Source: Vigna angularis (taxonomy: Eukaryota > Streptophyta > Magnoliopsida > Fabales > Fabaceae). From it: a DNA stretch of 64,000 nucleotides. The stretch is from positions 16,412,501-16,476,500 of the forward strand of contig NC_068970.1 in NCBI RefSeq assembly GCF_016808095.1. The letters are read 5' to 3'. The notes beneath the pieces were generated by a model, which ran no database searches, was not told the DNA's origin, and saw only the letters and a program-made list of their open reading frames with translations. This document shows, in pieces, positions 37,813 to 52,255 of the stretch (position 1 is its first letter; each line of letters starts with the position of its first letter). A program made the translations under genes and the position numbers.

Positions 37813-40733
37813 GGCTAGATTTCTTAAACGTTGAGATTTACCTTGAAAGAAACAAATATAAATGTTGTGTTCTAGGAAAATGCCCTCTAATTAGAATCAG
37901 GTGCCAAATGCAAGTAAAAAATGTTTAAAAATTAATCGGGACACTTAAACCAGTTGAAGTGTGAACTGATTATATTCAGTTTCAACGTTATTCATATCAA
38001 TTGCGATTCTGATTAATCAAATAATGACTTGAAAACTTTGCTCTTTGAATTTGGTGTACGTCAACATCTCATTCAATTCTCAAGACATAGGCTACAATGT
38101 TAAGGACTAAAGTAATTGAATAGACGAGTAGTTTTCACTATTGCTATTTCTCTGTCCTTATTAATTTCTACCCTACTTTCTGACGCTGTCAAAACACATT
38201 GTCACGTTGCAGCTGTCTCATTTTATTTGGCAAAATCCTGTTCATATTTCGGTATTTTAGCGTTGTTAATGTCGTTACAGGGTGATATCCATTCAAACTA
38301 AATCGAATATTGTCACTGATATTCTGATTGGATGTTATAGGCTAAAAGGACGATGCGCAATCATCTCTCTATGGCCTGATATTGTCCAGGAATTATCCAA
38401 GATAATAGAAATTGAGAGACAGTAGTGCTCATTATTTTGAAGTAGCATCCCAAGTTTATGTTCTCCTGAAATCAGTTGTAGAGTTTGGGTTTGAGGGATT
38501 GAAGTATAGAAAGAGGTGAGGTGCTGTAATTTCCAGCAGTCAATACCCAAAGGGATGTCTGAAATCTGAGTAGTCTAATTTTGACTTTTGAAGGGAATAA
38601 GATAAAGCTGCATAATAGCTTACATTGGTTAGGGTTGCCACATTGTGCGAAGATAGTGGGTCAATAGCTTAAAGCTAAGAAGGTGATGAAAAGCATGCCG
38701 TACATATTCCTGCCCCTATGCCTATGGATGTTTTCCTGTGTTGAGCACGACCTTAGAAGTGAAGAAACCACTCAGAATATGTGCTCTTGCCTCTTCAATA
38801 ATTAATGTTTGGGCAACCGACAAAACAAGAAGGGGGAACTCTTTGGTTTTAGGATATGATTTATTAGTGGTAAAAACACTGAAACAACGTATACCTAATT
38901 ACCTCCATCACTCACTCCTTCAAAGTGCCTCTACACGTGCAGCACAGCACAGTTGTTTTAGAACCAAGAATTGTAGTTTCAATGGGGCAATCAAATCAAA
39001 TCAAACACTTGATCATTATGCATAGTTTATTTATCTTTGAATCAAAGACTCATCCACTGATTTGGCTTGGCTTGGCTTGTTGGTTCCAAAGGCAAATACC
39101 TCATGAGACACTAAAATTCCATCTTTCGGCATTTCTCTTCCCAACTTTTGATATATCGTTATAGCCTTTTTGGCTATGTGGGTTTCTTAATGTAGAATGG
39201 AAGACCTTTATTTTTTCTTGCTTTATTCTCTCACATTCTTCTCGATCCACAACCACTTTCTTGGTGGAAATGAAACTTTGAAGGACGTTTTTCCCCCTTT
39301 ACACATGCTCTCAATAGTTCCTTCAAGTTTCAATGGCTATACTCATCTCAACATCAACTTTTTATACTCTCTCTCTGCTAATTTATCAAACCCCATTATC
39401 ATGCCCTCTGTTCTCAATCCTTTGATCATCGTAATGATTCTCTATTATAAGATTTTTATTCATTATAGAGTATATTATTAGCCCACCAGAAATAACAAGG
39501 AAGCAGACACTACAAAAGAGCCTATCCAAAGTGCCAAGTGCTTATCACATAATCAACGTCATCTACTTTTACTTAACTTTTTAGCATCGGTAATTTGTGG
39601 TGCAAATAACTCTATCAACATTCCAATTATAAATATTTATATAGTTTGTTGATAACACAAATAAAATATATTAAATCTCACTCAAATCCATTTTCTACTC
39701 TACATTATGGGACCTGGCACTATTCATGCTTTCCATCTACAAGTATTCTAGATTCAACCAAATACGTTGCTTGTTTCAAGCCACCCAACTATAACTTTGT
39801 TCATGGAAAATATAGGGAAACTTAAGAATTTCGCAGGGATCCAATACAAATAATAAAAAAAAAAAACACACAGATATTTACATAAACCTTAACTTTGGTA
39901 AGAGCTGGAAATCAATAGAGAGCATCATTTTTGTTTCTGGGGGATTTTTTTGATTATTCTTCTTTTGAAAAAGTAAGGCATGTGTATGTACAGCCAAGCA
40001 TCATGAATTCTAGGTCATACGAATCATGGTTGCTCTATAATTTTCAACAGTACTGTTTGGGATTTGATGGCATCCCTAATGGTCAAAACAGTTCCACGAA
40101 ACTTTTACCCATCAAAGAAAAATAAACCATTAAATTATGCTTTGAAATGTGTATGGCATCATAAGAGTTAAAGATATTAGGTGGAATTAGTATGTACAAC
40201 TCACTGACATCTTACATGGTACAAACTTATGACCCAAGTAGAGAATATCATGCTTACATATAATGTTAGGATTGTTTAATGTTTGGGACTCATAACCTTG
40301 TAAAAAAAATAATTCTTTTTCGCTATTTGTGAATCAAGAACATTTCTTTACCAACAACTGAAAATCATTCTTTCGATCGAGTCATAGAAATTATCCTTGT
40401 AAACTTTAGATTTTCTCCAACCAAGTTATTTTCTATGATGATTATTGTTTTCTTTATTCAAAATGAGGTTTTCACACGTGTTTTATTTATTTATTTAAGT
40501 CTAAAGTCAACTCTTCGAGAACGTAAATTTATGTGAAATTAATTCACATTATTTTTAATCTACTCAGTCCCGTTTTTTCTATATTTAACAAGATGATGTT
40601 AAACAATATGCATCAATATATATGGGTTCTCGTCTTCAATTCCTTAGATAAATTAAAAGTCATCTAAAAAATTCAGGTATAAAAATAGTTTTGCTTACAT
40701 TACACACATGCTGGTTAATACCTTTTTGTGGTC

Positions 40734-40734
<1 letters not shown>
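37813..40734. other. Intergenic, nothing recognised
   Basis: Begins with the 3' UTR of the zinc-finger gene. The open frames at 38116-38301, 38738-39025, 38925-39164, 39197-39481 and 39931-40125 match nothing I know and lack gene-like context. Confidence 0.45.

Positions 40735-40798
<64 letters not shown>
40735..40798. repeat. (AT)n microsatellite
   Basis: About 63 bp of pure TA repeat. Confidence 0.95.
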
Positions 40799-40799
<1 letters not shown>

Positions 40800-43620
40800 T
40801 TGAATAATAGCTAAATATCACATCAAGAATAATGATTTGTGGCTGTCATATATTATATGTCATGAAGGATGAAGAGGATATATAAAAGAGTTTATGTACC
40901 TAATTTCATTTACATTGTGATGTTCACATCAAACTGGATTAGGTAACCTTTTTTTTTTTCTTTTGTTAAATGTAATATGTAACTTTTCTTCCTCTTAAAA
41001 GTTATTGCTTCCATTATTTCAGATCAAAGTAATTAGCTCTTCAACTCATAAATTCAACATAACTTTTCTAAAGGGTTTAGATTTATGGTTTAATTTTCTT
41101 TATGCATTGTTACGCGATAAAGTTACATGAAAAAGAAAAAAGAAGAAGAAATCTAATGATTTTTTAATAGCTTTCTAATGACTTAAACTGTTTAAATGGA
41201 ATTACTTTTTCAACCACCTTTTTTTGACACTTCATCCATTTTTTTTTGTTCAAAGATATGTCTCATGTTCTAAGGTGTTATTTTTTTCTTATTCGTTTTC
41301 CTTATTTCGTAATCATACAAAAAATAATTTTCCTAAATAAAATTTTCATTATTCTTGGTATATCCTGAAAGTATACTTATGGACGTTTACGTATGTTCTG
41401 AATTAGAACTGCTATGTTCTACAAAACTACTCTTTCGAGTACACATACGAATGACACGTGTTTTTAGTTTGGTTTAACTAAAGTAATTAAGAGTTTTAAA
41501 ACTGTATTGTATCATGAAGCATTTTAATTTATCGCTAAAATAAAGTATTTTCCACTGAAATTATAATTTCAGAAAATTTATTTGGAAATTCCCAAAATTA
41601 TGGTTTTGGAAGTCCATTTATGGTTGGTTGAGCTTCTCACAAAATTAATTAATCTGAAAGTTGGAAATTTTGTACATCATTAAACTCTTTTGTTGAATTA
41701 TATTTTTTACAAATAATTGAAATGGTTAATAAATATAAATTAATATAAATAAAAACATTTAAACTTCGAAAATAATAAAATCATATTTTGATATATTTAT
41801 AATTTAGTTTTTTAACTCATTTTAAACTCTGAGATTAAAAATAATTACTTAAAATTAGTTGATACTTCTTAAATCATTTTAAGATCTATAAAATATATAT
41901 TATTTATTTGTTTAAAAAAAATGATTTAAAGTTTTGAAGAGAAAGAATTAAAGAATATACTTTATAGGAATTAAATCAAAATTATTTACTTTATAACGAA
42001 TAAAAATGATTTTTAATTTTTATAAGAATAAAATTTTTATTAGGATTAAAATAAATATTTATTCAATTTCTATAGACTAAAAATACGTTTAAGTTTAAAA
42101 AAAATAAAAAGTAGTTAAGTACATTGTAAAAGATAATAAAAAATAAAATTCTGAAAAGTGTGTAGTTGTAGAATTATATTTCAATGAAAGGAATTCTTAT
42201 TTGTGGTGAGAATTGAATTACAAAAAATATAATTTTGAATTTCTTTGTAGTATAATTTTAGAAACGTATTTATAACTCTTAAAAACTAAAAATTCGGAAG
42301 TCTATTTATATAGTTAAAAAAATATGTAATTTGAAAATTATAATTCTAAAATATAAAGATATGGAGTTGTAAAAATGAGTATTTTTGAAAGAAAAGAAAA
42401 TAATGGGTGGTGCGAATAGTAATTCCTAAGTTAAGTTAATTCAGTTAAATATTACCAAAAACCGCATAAAATTGATGGGTTTTAGTTGATTTTTGAGTTG
42501 ATCAAGAGTTACCATAAGTCTTCAAAATACATTGCTTCAACCATGATCCAACAAGGCATTAGTTTCTGAAACACTATATTACGATCATAAAATATAAACA
42601 AAACGATTTTCATACCATGATTGGGTCAACAAAAAAACGTGTCTTGCAAACCAAAATGATACCATTAGATAATAAATGAAACATGGTTTGTAAGAGTAAG
42701 AAACAAAGTAATCAACCTCTAATTTTCTTACCTTTTGACTCCATTTTAACTTACGCCAACTATACTTGTCTTTTAATTTGAGGTTTTTAACGTTAAAGTA
42801 TCTAAGAATGCATGAAAGCAATCTTTTATTGTTTTCTATACAAAATGTTCTTTTCTGAACAACTTATCGAAATTGTTCAACAAATCATTTAGAACACATA
42901 ATTAATGGACCTCGGAAATTTATTAAAAGCTAACAAACATATAGATAGTCGATGGAGGTTTGTAAGTTATAATCAAAGGAGTTGGATAATGATAAATAGA
43001 TGATTTGGACGAAGGTCTTTCTGTAGTTGTTGAGAGGGATGATAACCATGAATGACCTAATTCAATTGTTCTTGTCATAATCTTGGTGCTTATTTTTAAT
43101 TTTACAAGAATTCATATAAGCTTGTAAATGGGCACTAAAGTTCCTTTAGACCTTCACTAATTAAAGTGATCGATACTCAATATTATTTAAGGGTAAATAT
43201 AATTAACATTTAGCATTTTGAAGAAGGAGCCTAATGATGATGGGTTATTTTTCTTTATAAAAAATAAATGAAATTAATTAACTAGGTCAGACATCTTTCA
43301 CTTGTTTATGTTTGTTTGGAAGGGGTATTTATCATTATTACATAAGCTAATGTGAAAATGACAAAATTAAAGAAAGGCAAAGAGTGGGGACAATGGAAAT
43401 GAGATTAAAAAACTTAGATTCAAGAAATTAAGCACATCTCATTATGCTACATGGTCCCTACCACACCCTCCATTTCTTCAACAGTTGTAACTGAAACAAC
43501 CAAACATGAATTCCTTCATTATCAAACATCAATTATCACTAACCTGCTTAATTAAAAAATGCCTAATTATAATTATAATCTAATTGTAATTATAATAACA
43601 TGGCTATAGTAATGTAATGC
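40799..43620. other. Intergenic, nothing recognised
   Basis: AT-rich DNA without a recognisable gene or bounded repeat. Confidence 0.45.
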
Positions 43621-43789
43621 TTCATTGACACGGCGCAATTGGGTTTTGTGGGATCAAGTCAAAGAAGGGTTGCAGAAATTTTGGCATTTCCTTAAACACA
43701 TTCACGACGTCTTCCAAAAGGGATTCAAACACAACAAATTCCAAACGCGGGTTATCCTTTCCACAAACTCTACTTCTTTTCACCTACTC

Positions 43790-43796
43790 TATATAT
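43790..43796 (+). promoter_or_regulatory. TATA-like box upstream of a 43-residue ORF
   Basis: TATATAT follows a relatively GC-balanced stretch (43620-43790). About 62 bp downstream lies an ATG opening the frame 43859-43990. Expression is not shown by the sequence. Confidence 0.3.
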
Positions 43797-43990
43797 TTTC
43801 ATCACAATCCTTCAATCAATTCAACACCTCTTAGATTATAGCCACTATAATCACCATAATGGACATCATAATAATGGCATCGTTTGAAACAATTTCTCGA
43901 TTTTGCTTTTTCACCTTTTTCCTCCAACGGGTTTATATATTTTTTAATCAAAGTAAATTAAAGTTTGATAGAGATTTGTCTGGGTTTTAA

Positions 43991-46900
43991 CTTTAGCTTA
44001 ACTTGATCCAAACATGAAACCATTCATGTAAAAGCAGCCCTATTAGGAGCCATACAAGACAAGACATTTTAGAATTCAGATAACGATCTGGCAACCCCCA
44101 ACCTAAAGAAATTTGCACGATTTCAGCTACGCAGTACACTTTCTTTTTCTTATTCTTTTAATTGTATATGTTTATATGTCACTTGAATAATGCTTTTAAG
44201 CTAACCCAATATATAAAGCACTCAATCATGATCGAAATTCTCAAATTGTACGCTGGGCATGCGATGAGATTAGGTTTAAATATTCTTCGAATTGAGGTTT
44301 ATAAGAATTCAGTGATTTGTATTTCGATCCTCATATTTATACCACTTTTGACTTTTTCCTTCCGCTTAGTACTTTAAAGGGCTAAAGAATAATATTGTAG
44401 AGCACTCGTTTGTTTGGTATTATCTTTATTTTCATGTAAAAAAAAGTCCTAATCAAATGGCATATACCTTGTAATCTAGTATTATTATCTCTTATGTGCC
44501 ATGCTTGAGATTCCCATTTTGTTTTTAAGGAAATACTTGGCAGATAACATTTTCTTAGAAACCCACTTGACGTTATCTTTGAATTTGAATGTGCATAAGC
44601 ACTTAAGAAAACTAATTTGGGAGGCAATGGTGATCCTAGATCACAATCAAAGGAGACAATAAAGGTTGATATTGAATTGGATTTCATGAGGTACATCAAG
44701 GATTGTTATCTAGATTTGAAGCTTTGATTGAGAGGTTTTGGTGCAATGGTGCGTGCATAGTTGTCCCACACCCTCCAACGTCGTTTTTACAACTATTTCA
44801 TATTTGGTCAGTGGACTTCATACATACGTAAACTCCAATAATGCCTAACCTATATTTGTATCGTTCAAGCTCACCCAAATAAATAAAACGTGCTTATTCA
44901 TCTTATTCGGGATTAACACAATAAAATATACCTTTTTCTTTTCTACCGAAACAAAAATTATCATTGAGTTTCGTGAGGATACTATAATCTCTTGTGATAT
45001 CTTATGGTATCATTATTATTGTTAGTGACGAGACTGTCACACATGTTATACAACTATTCCATTACTAATTAACATTATTGGTATCTGTAAGACATGGGAG
45101 CCCATTAGTCAAAGACAATAACATGTAATTAGGGGCTAATAAATTATTTGAATTGAGAAGGTAGAAGTGTATGATGGATCTTAATCGTGCACCATCAAGC
45201 CACAATCAACAGTTCTATATCGTGATAATGGTAACATAAATAATTGGTTTGTTTGACAGAATTCAATCATGTGAGTTGGGCATAGATGTGCAGGAAGGTT
45301 GAGTGGTTGTATTTGCAAAGATCAATGCATTTGCATATGAAAGCAACTATAATGAAGGAAATAAAACTCTGACCGTGGTTGCTTAGACGGTCTGATTGAT
45401 TGATTGATTTATTTATTTAGTTTTAAATTAATTGTATATAAATTCGAAAAAATGTTTTATAATGTTCAATAATAAGTCGATGATTAGAGGTGTAAGGAAG
45501 GAAAATATGGAAGAATTTTGGTTGGTTGAAGAATGATTTAGAGAGAAAAAGAGGGTTGCTGGGTAAGAGTGATAAGAGAAGAAAAGTTTAGATCTAAAAA
45601 TGATGATAATTAGAAAAGAGGGTTGAAACAGGGTGTGCCAAAAACAAACTACGGGGGACAAAGATTAGATCCACGGATCTTACATGTAGACTAAAAATTG
45701 TACTGTTAGTTTTTGCCATCCACATGTCCCAAGTCACATGTTAGTCACATGATGTGTTTGATATCCCTTGTCACCCATTGTATAATGACTGAAAGGGATA
45801 TCATACAAATGCATGAAAGATTGGGGCCCTAACAATTTGTGACGGAAAGGACAATTGGATCCAATTAATTAGGGTTATCAGTGGGTCGGATACCAGTGTA
45901 CCTAATATGGTCCTTTGAGCTTAGTACTTTAGCCCGTGTATCATGCGTGGGTCCCAAATCAACTATTTTCTTTACTATTTTATTCTTTGCTTCCCCAAAC
46001 GCCACTACAACAAGGTAAAAATCAAACACTCATTCACACTTCAGTGCTGTAAATTTAAACTTATCTAATCTCATGTATGAAAAAGTTGTGATTCTATAAT
46101 GTCACATGTTGCATTTTAAACTCTTTCTGATGGATGTATGTCTTTTAAAGCTTGTGGTAATAATTTGTTTTAGTTGGATACCAAAAGTTGAAAGGCACAG
46201 AGATCGAATTATGATGGTTTTATGGTGATAAAAGATTGGTAAGACAGCATAAAGATGTCAAGTAATGAAATGAGTTTGGTTTGATGGAAAAATGAAATGG
46301 GGATTTGTGAGCACAGGTAGGTGAGGAAATAATAATAATATTGAGTGAATGGGGATACGTGCCAAAATAAGTGAAGGGATGAATTATGGCAATGACAGAG
46401 AGGGAGGGTCATGAAAGGCAACAAAGCAACGTGGAGGCAAAGGAAAGGAAACAAATAAATTCAAAATGTTTATCAGTGACAGACACCCATATGCTGTGAC
46501 CTATGGGATGGGAGAAAACCTTCTCCTAACTCACCCTTCCTCATCTTATCTATTCATATACTCAAATTTACCCTTCCCATTCACACCACACTAACACAAT
46601 AATCAAATCAAATCAATTATGCATATTAATTCCTTTGCTTACAATCTTCTTACTTTTTCTCTCCAACACCATTTATTTTAAACAAAAACAGATTGCTATA
46701 TATGCCAATTGGTCAATTTTACTTTACTTCAAATCATCCAAAAACCTATCTTTTAATTTCTGCCACACTACCACTTTTGTATGGTCACAAAATTTCTTCA
46801 AACTCTCTCTCTTTCTTTCTCGTGTGTCACGGTGAAGATCAAGTTTTGATTTTTTTTTTATTTGTCGCTATAATTGAAAAGAGAAAGAAAAACCACCTTA

Positions 46901-49900
46901 ATGCACCTAAGGGTGATGAAATGTCTATATTTGTTTATCCGTTCTACAATTTCGGTTGCACAAGTCTTCTGTATATAGAAAACGATCTTTTGTGTAGGTA
47001 GATTTCTTTTTTTTTGAATAATGTATAGCGTTGTATGATCACCATTGAAGATGCATGAATGAAATGGTCTATAGATGCATTGAATTTATTCTTTCTCAAA
47101 CAGCATGCAAGTTTGGTCAATTTCTTTTTTTTCCTCCCTTTAGCCAGAGGAATTAAATGAACTGTAAAGAAAAAAGTTTGAATACTAGTTATGAGAGAGT
47201 CCCACATGGAATCGTTTTGTATGTTTAGGACTCCAAGGTAGGTTTTTATGCTTGTATCACATTCCACCACATCCGCATCTACATATTCTAATTAATATTG
47301 GGTTCTGTTCTTTCTTTCTTGTTTTTTTCCTTCTCCCATCCCTCATGCAACCTATTTGTTCTCAAGAAAATGACTTCGACCCAACGTGTCACAACAATAA
47401 TTTTAGTACAAATTTCTTCAATTTCAAACCAAGCCAAAATCAAAGCTGTTCAAAACCAGTTTATCAGAACTTCAAGGATATCAAACTGCATAAATAAGAT
47501 ATAGATATACCTCTTTTCCTAATATCTCCAACACACTCAACAAGAGAAAGACAGCGACTTTCAACTTTATGGTAATTCTGTTCTATACTTTCACGTGTAG
47601 CTTATTCATAGTGTAAAAGAGTAGACCTATTTATGTATTTATGAAAAAACACCACACGACAAATACTTCAAGAATATATTGTAAATACAAAATATAATAT
47701 TATTAATTATTAGTTCTGATCAGTATTTACAAAAGTAATTTAGAAAGGAAAGTAAAAAGTAGACGTAACATGTAGCTAGAGGTTCATGTTATGTGTTGGG
47801 GATATCAATGTTAAGCGTTGGTGAGATGGGGTTTGATTCTAGCAAAAAAAAAAAAGCTGCAAGAATCATACATATGAGAGGGACAGAAAAGAGAGGAAGG
47901 TATTCTTTTTTACTACTTGCTTGATATTTGCATGTGTGGGTCTGACGCGTTTGTTATTAATGGGTCTCGTTTTTCAAGATACATAAGTTAAGTTCCATTA
48001 GATTAGTTTGAAAGTAGTCTGGGTGGAAGAGATTGAGAGAGAAATTAAGAAAACCAACATTTTCACACGATTCTTCTGATCTTTAATTATGTTGGAGAAG
48101 GTTTCTTATGTTAGTGGTGTTCCATGGCAGACCCGTGCTTCTCTTGTATTGTATGCCCACATAAAGAGGCAACCAAGAATCTAAAACAAAATCTCATAGA
48201 AAAATTAAAAGGAAAAGAAAGAAACAAAAGAGAGAAAAAAGTTATCTGGGTGAAGGGTACTTTTTTACATGCCAGTTTCCCATTCCATACATATCATATA
48301 TTCTTCCCATGTCCCACTCCATGAGATATTTATGTGGTTCAAATTAGATACAGCTTAGCTGAACAAATTATTTTTGTATTTTATCATTGTTTAATGAAGA
48401 GAGATAATCTTATTAAAACAAATATTATATTGGTGTATGTTAAATGATGAAGAAGGTATGGAAGTGTATTGTTGGAAAGAAAAGAAAGGATGGAGTGATT
48501 TAAATGAAAGATTAGTGTTGAATCTGGAAGGAGCTTAATTGGATAATGGTTTGATTAGAAAGAGGAAAAGCATGATTTAAGATTTGTTAGATGGGTCCAC
48601 TTCACCTTTTAAAATTTTGAGTTCCACTTGTTTCTTTCTTCTCTTTTCACAAAGGTCCCCTTGCTTTTCCGGCATGTGTTTATAGCTTTTGTTTTATTGG
48701 AACCGTATTTATGGTTCAACAAATTATGGTATGGATATACCCTATATATGGTTTATCAATTTATGTCATGTGTTGCCTCTCTTTCTAAAGCTACATTCAA
48801 CAATCAAAGTTAATTTCATTCACCTCTATACACTTTCACAACACATCCTACAAACTTAATCACTTCTTTCACTTTCTTTAGAATAATATCTTTAAAATAA
48901 TCCCAGCTTATAGCTCTCTGCAGTATTTAGTATTATCTAATAATAAAACATTATGCATGATAAAAATTTTCATTTTGCACCTTTCATATGATTATGTCAA
49001 TTGAAATTATACTTTGATAATTTTCGTAATTAATATTGATATTAATTGTTAGTTTCCATTAATGATTAAAGTGAAAATGAATTTATTATTTTAGTTGAAG
49101 TTGTATTTGATAAGAATTAAGTATAATATTTACACACCTTCTCTGTCTCAGTAAACATTGACGTTAATTATTAAAATTTAATTTTATTAGAGAATATATT
49201 GTGATTTCAATATGATGTAGTCAATTTTGTAAATCAAATTTTAATATTATATCTTCAAGGAAAAATACATTTTTTTAATCAAATTTTGGCTGCTTTGAAA
49301 TTTTATTCATTTATTTATCATTTTGAAAGTTTATGATAATATTATCTTTTTGTCAATTATATTTTACTCCCTGTCAATAGTATTATTTAAATTTATATAT
49401 TTATAATAAAGTTGGAAAAAGGAATGTTTGAAATTAAAAGGCGAAAAATCTTGATGATAATATATTAGAAACTTGATTTTTTTTTTAAATTTATTGTTGT
49501 CAATTTAAAAGTCAAATCTAAGATTTTTTATTTAAATAAATTTAAGCAAAGAATTAAAAATCTAAGGTCGTGATTTTCAGGAGAGAATTTCTTCACTAAC
49601 TCGTATAATAATACTAGATCCATGTATTTGAGTCTTAATTAATTCATGACCCGACTTACTTAAATGTCTATGTAGATTAAAAATGGTGATACTCAGTCAA
49701 TATAACACATTTTATGTTTGGACTTTCCAATCAAAGTATCACATTTGATGTCAGATTTAAACGTGTATTCTTTTATTTCCAATAATGTCTGATTTAAAAA
49801 TGAATACAAGTGATTATTTATAAAATAAAAAAATTAAAGTCCAAATTGGTTATTTACAAAGGAAAAAACTCAATGTTCTTTGAAGTAGTTGAATATTAGA

Positions 49901-50490
49901 TATTTGGTGTTTAGTTAGTATATTTCATATATTTATTGTATGTATTTATACAAAAAAAAAACGGTAAATATGAGAATTATTAAGAGTGTAAGTAAAGAAT
50001 ATAAAAATGGGTTTGAAAGTTAAGTTCCCTTAATGAAGAAAGAAAGAAAAAGGAATAAAGCTAAATAAGTTAATTTGGGAGAACTCCAGGGAGAAGAAGA
50101 AGCAAAGAAGGTATCTAAAAGTGGGGTTGGAATAATCACATACTACATATATATTCCATTGCCACCTCATCTTTGCATCCAAAGTCAATGTATACATGCC
50201 ATGCCATGCCACACCATGTCATGTTGATGGATTCCCTCTTCATCATCATGGTCCCCGTGAAGATGAGTCCATGATCACGATGGACAAACCTTCCAGACAG
50301 AGAGAGAATCTAACAATTATTAATTTCAAACTAATCACTCTCATTTTTAATTTCTTGCTTCTAAGTCAGGACAAACTCCTATAATTCAAAACCAGAGCCT
50401 TCTCTATATCTTAACTTATACTTTGCTTCCTCGCTCTTTTAATATAAATCATCTGCCTCTCAAGTTCTCTTTCCTCTCAAATTCTCCCTT
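43991..50490. other. Intergenic, nothing recognised
   Basis: About 6.5 kb of AT-rich DNA. The short frames (for example 44382-44699, 46693-47001, 46944-47270) match no family. No RNA gene or bounded transposon was found. A poly(A) run at 47845-47856 follows a tRNA-like GGTTTGATTC, but nothing more supports a SINE. Confidence 0.4.
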
Positions 50491-50492
50491 AC

Positions 50493-50500
50493 TATATATA
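50493..50500 (+). promoter_or_regulatory. TATA-like box with downstream leader
   Basis: TATATATA is followed by a pyrimidine/A-rich leader-like stretch and an ATG at 50601 that opens a 68-codon frame (50601-50807) of unknown identity. Confidence 0.3.
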
Positions 50501-50983
50501 CCACATTATTTCTTCTTCACTTCAAAATTCACAAAACAAATTTACAAATAGTTTATAGTTATAATCTCAATCCTATTATATATTATTCGTTTCTGACTTT
50601 ATGTTATATGCATTAATTAAACTATTTAATCTATACATTATGAATCTTAATATTGTTCATGGAGAGAATGTCAACCCTATCACACCGCCACTTTTCTCTA
50701 TTCCAATTCTATGGCAGGAATTCGACTTCCACATCACTGAAAATCACTCGCTTGACATCTATAAACCTGCATTTGTTTCAGTTGAAAATAATTCTGGCCG
50801 GCTATAAAGTTTTCTCACTAAAAGTAATGGCGTCAAGTAAACGAAACATACGCTGTTATTTACCACATTTTATTTGAAGAAAATAACTTCGAGGGACGAA
50901 ATATTGGAAAAAAAAAAGAAACAAAAGATACGGACATGTTTGCATAAACAACAAAATATAAGTATCTTAATTTGCTCAACCTA

Positions 50984-51116
50984 GTTCTGATACCATATTA
51001 GAAAATAAATTTTAAGCCTAACTCAACCTCACAAAACCGACTTGTAAGGTAAAGTTTGCACCTCACTTATATATTATATTTTGGTCATATCTCTAGTCGA
51101 TGTGAGACTTCTAACA
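50984..51116 (-). mobile_element. TRIM-type LTR with primer-binding site
   Basis: Read on the minus strand, the LTR runs from TGTTAGAAGTCTCACATCGA (51116) to TTTTCTAATA (50996). TGGTATCAGAAC (50995-50984), a near-perfect initiator tRNA-Met primer site, follows at once. The internal TATATAAGTGAGGTGCAAAC is typical of this legume family. No 3' LTR follows, so the copy is truncated. It is related to the TRIM at 30380-30734. Confidence 0.75.
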
Positions 51117-52075
51117 CTGTCTTCCAAAGAAAATGGAACCATCTCAATTAATCCCATATTCTACTAATTTGCAAAGATGTCACAAGATCGTGTCTAACAC
51201 CAAAGATTTAAATTTACGGAAGTTTTACCAATCAATCAAACTTGTGGATAAAATTTTAAGGTGTGTTAAAATTCAAACTACAATCAATACCTTATGAACT
51301 AGTTTATCCGCAAAACTTTCGCCTAATCCCAGTGCGAACTCAAACTATATAGGGATTTTTGTTAGAAATATGATTCTGTATATTTAAGTTCAATCAACTG
51401 ATCCTTGAGTCATAAATGGAGTTTTTCATAATTATATACGTAATTTTATAATAGCTTCCAATGGAATTTATAGCTCAGATAATAATGAATCGTGCCAATT
51501 ATTTACTCAATCGATTTATTCCATAAAATTATGTTGTGAGTGAGTATATGAATAACGGTACAGGTGGCTAGCTAGTTTAAGCGAAAACTGTAGTTCTTAA
51601 TTTAATTAAGCAGGAGATACCGTTGCAGTTAAGTAGGTTAGTGATCCACAGGGCAAAAGAAAAGGGTGAGTTGGTATAAATAGTAAGGCCTATTGGTACG
51701 TATGGCGAGGAGGAAATTTTGATGGCACCAAGTGTGCAAATGAATTCACCTAGGGAAAATGAAAACAGTGATGCATGATGTGATGGGCACACTATTAATA
51801 CGAAAACGATATTTTTACAATTTTCTTTTTAACAAAATTCATGTAGATTTTTTAAAATCAATTTTTCTTTCGTTCTCGTCTATTGTTTGGTGTGTCATCG
51901 ATTTCTTTCCTTTCATTGTTTTTGTGCTTTGTATTTGATATTTGTGTCAGTGAAATCTATTTTACCCGTTACAACTAAGATATGTATAACTACAATTTTT
52001 GTTGGGTGATAAATAGTTTTAATTTTTTTTTTGTTATGATCAGGTTAAATTAAAGAAGTTTGATTCTTTTTTAAT
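51117..52075. other. Intergenic, nothing recognised
   Basis: AT-rich. The frame 51792-51577 (minus) is not recognisable. Confidence 0.4.
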
Positions 52076-52079
52076 GATT

Positions 52080-52255
52080 CGGAATTGTGATATATTTCAT
52101 TATTATTAGTGTTGTCAAAATGAGTTTAAATCCGTGAGTCAATCCGGCTTATGGATTTGAGCCAGGTCGGCTCACCTTGATTGAACCCGTGGTGAGTCGG
52201 GTTGATTCACTTGGGTTGAACCCGTAGTGAGTCAGGTTGGCTCATCAATCCACCT
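52080..52255 (+). mobile_element. hAT-like terminal fragment
   Basis: AGTGTTGTCAAAATGAG is followed by repeated GAACCCGT(G/A)GTGAGTC and GGTTG..TCA motifs, resembling hAT terminal and subterminal repeats common in legumes. No partner end was found. Confidence 0.35.
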
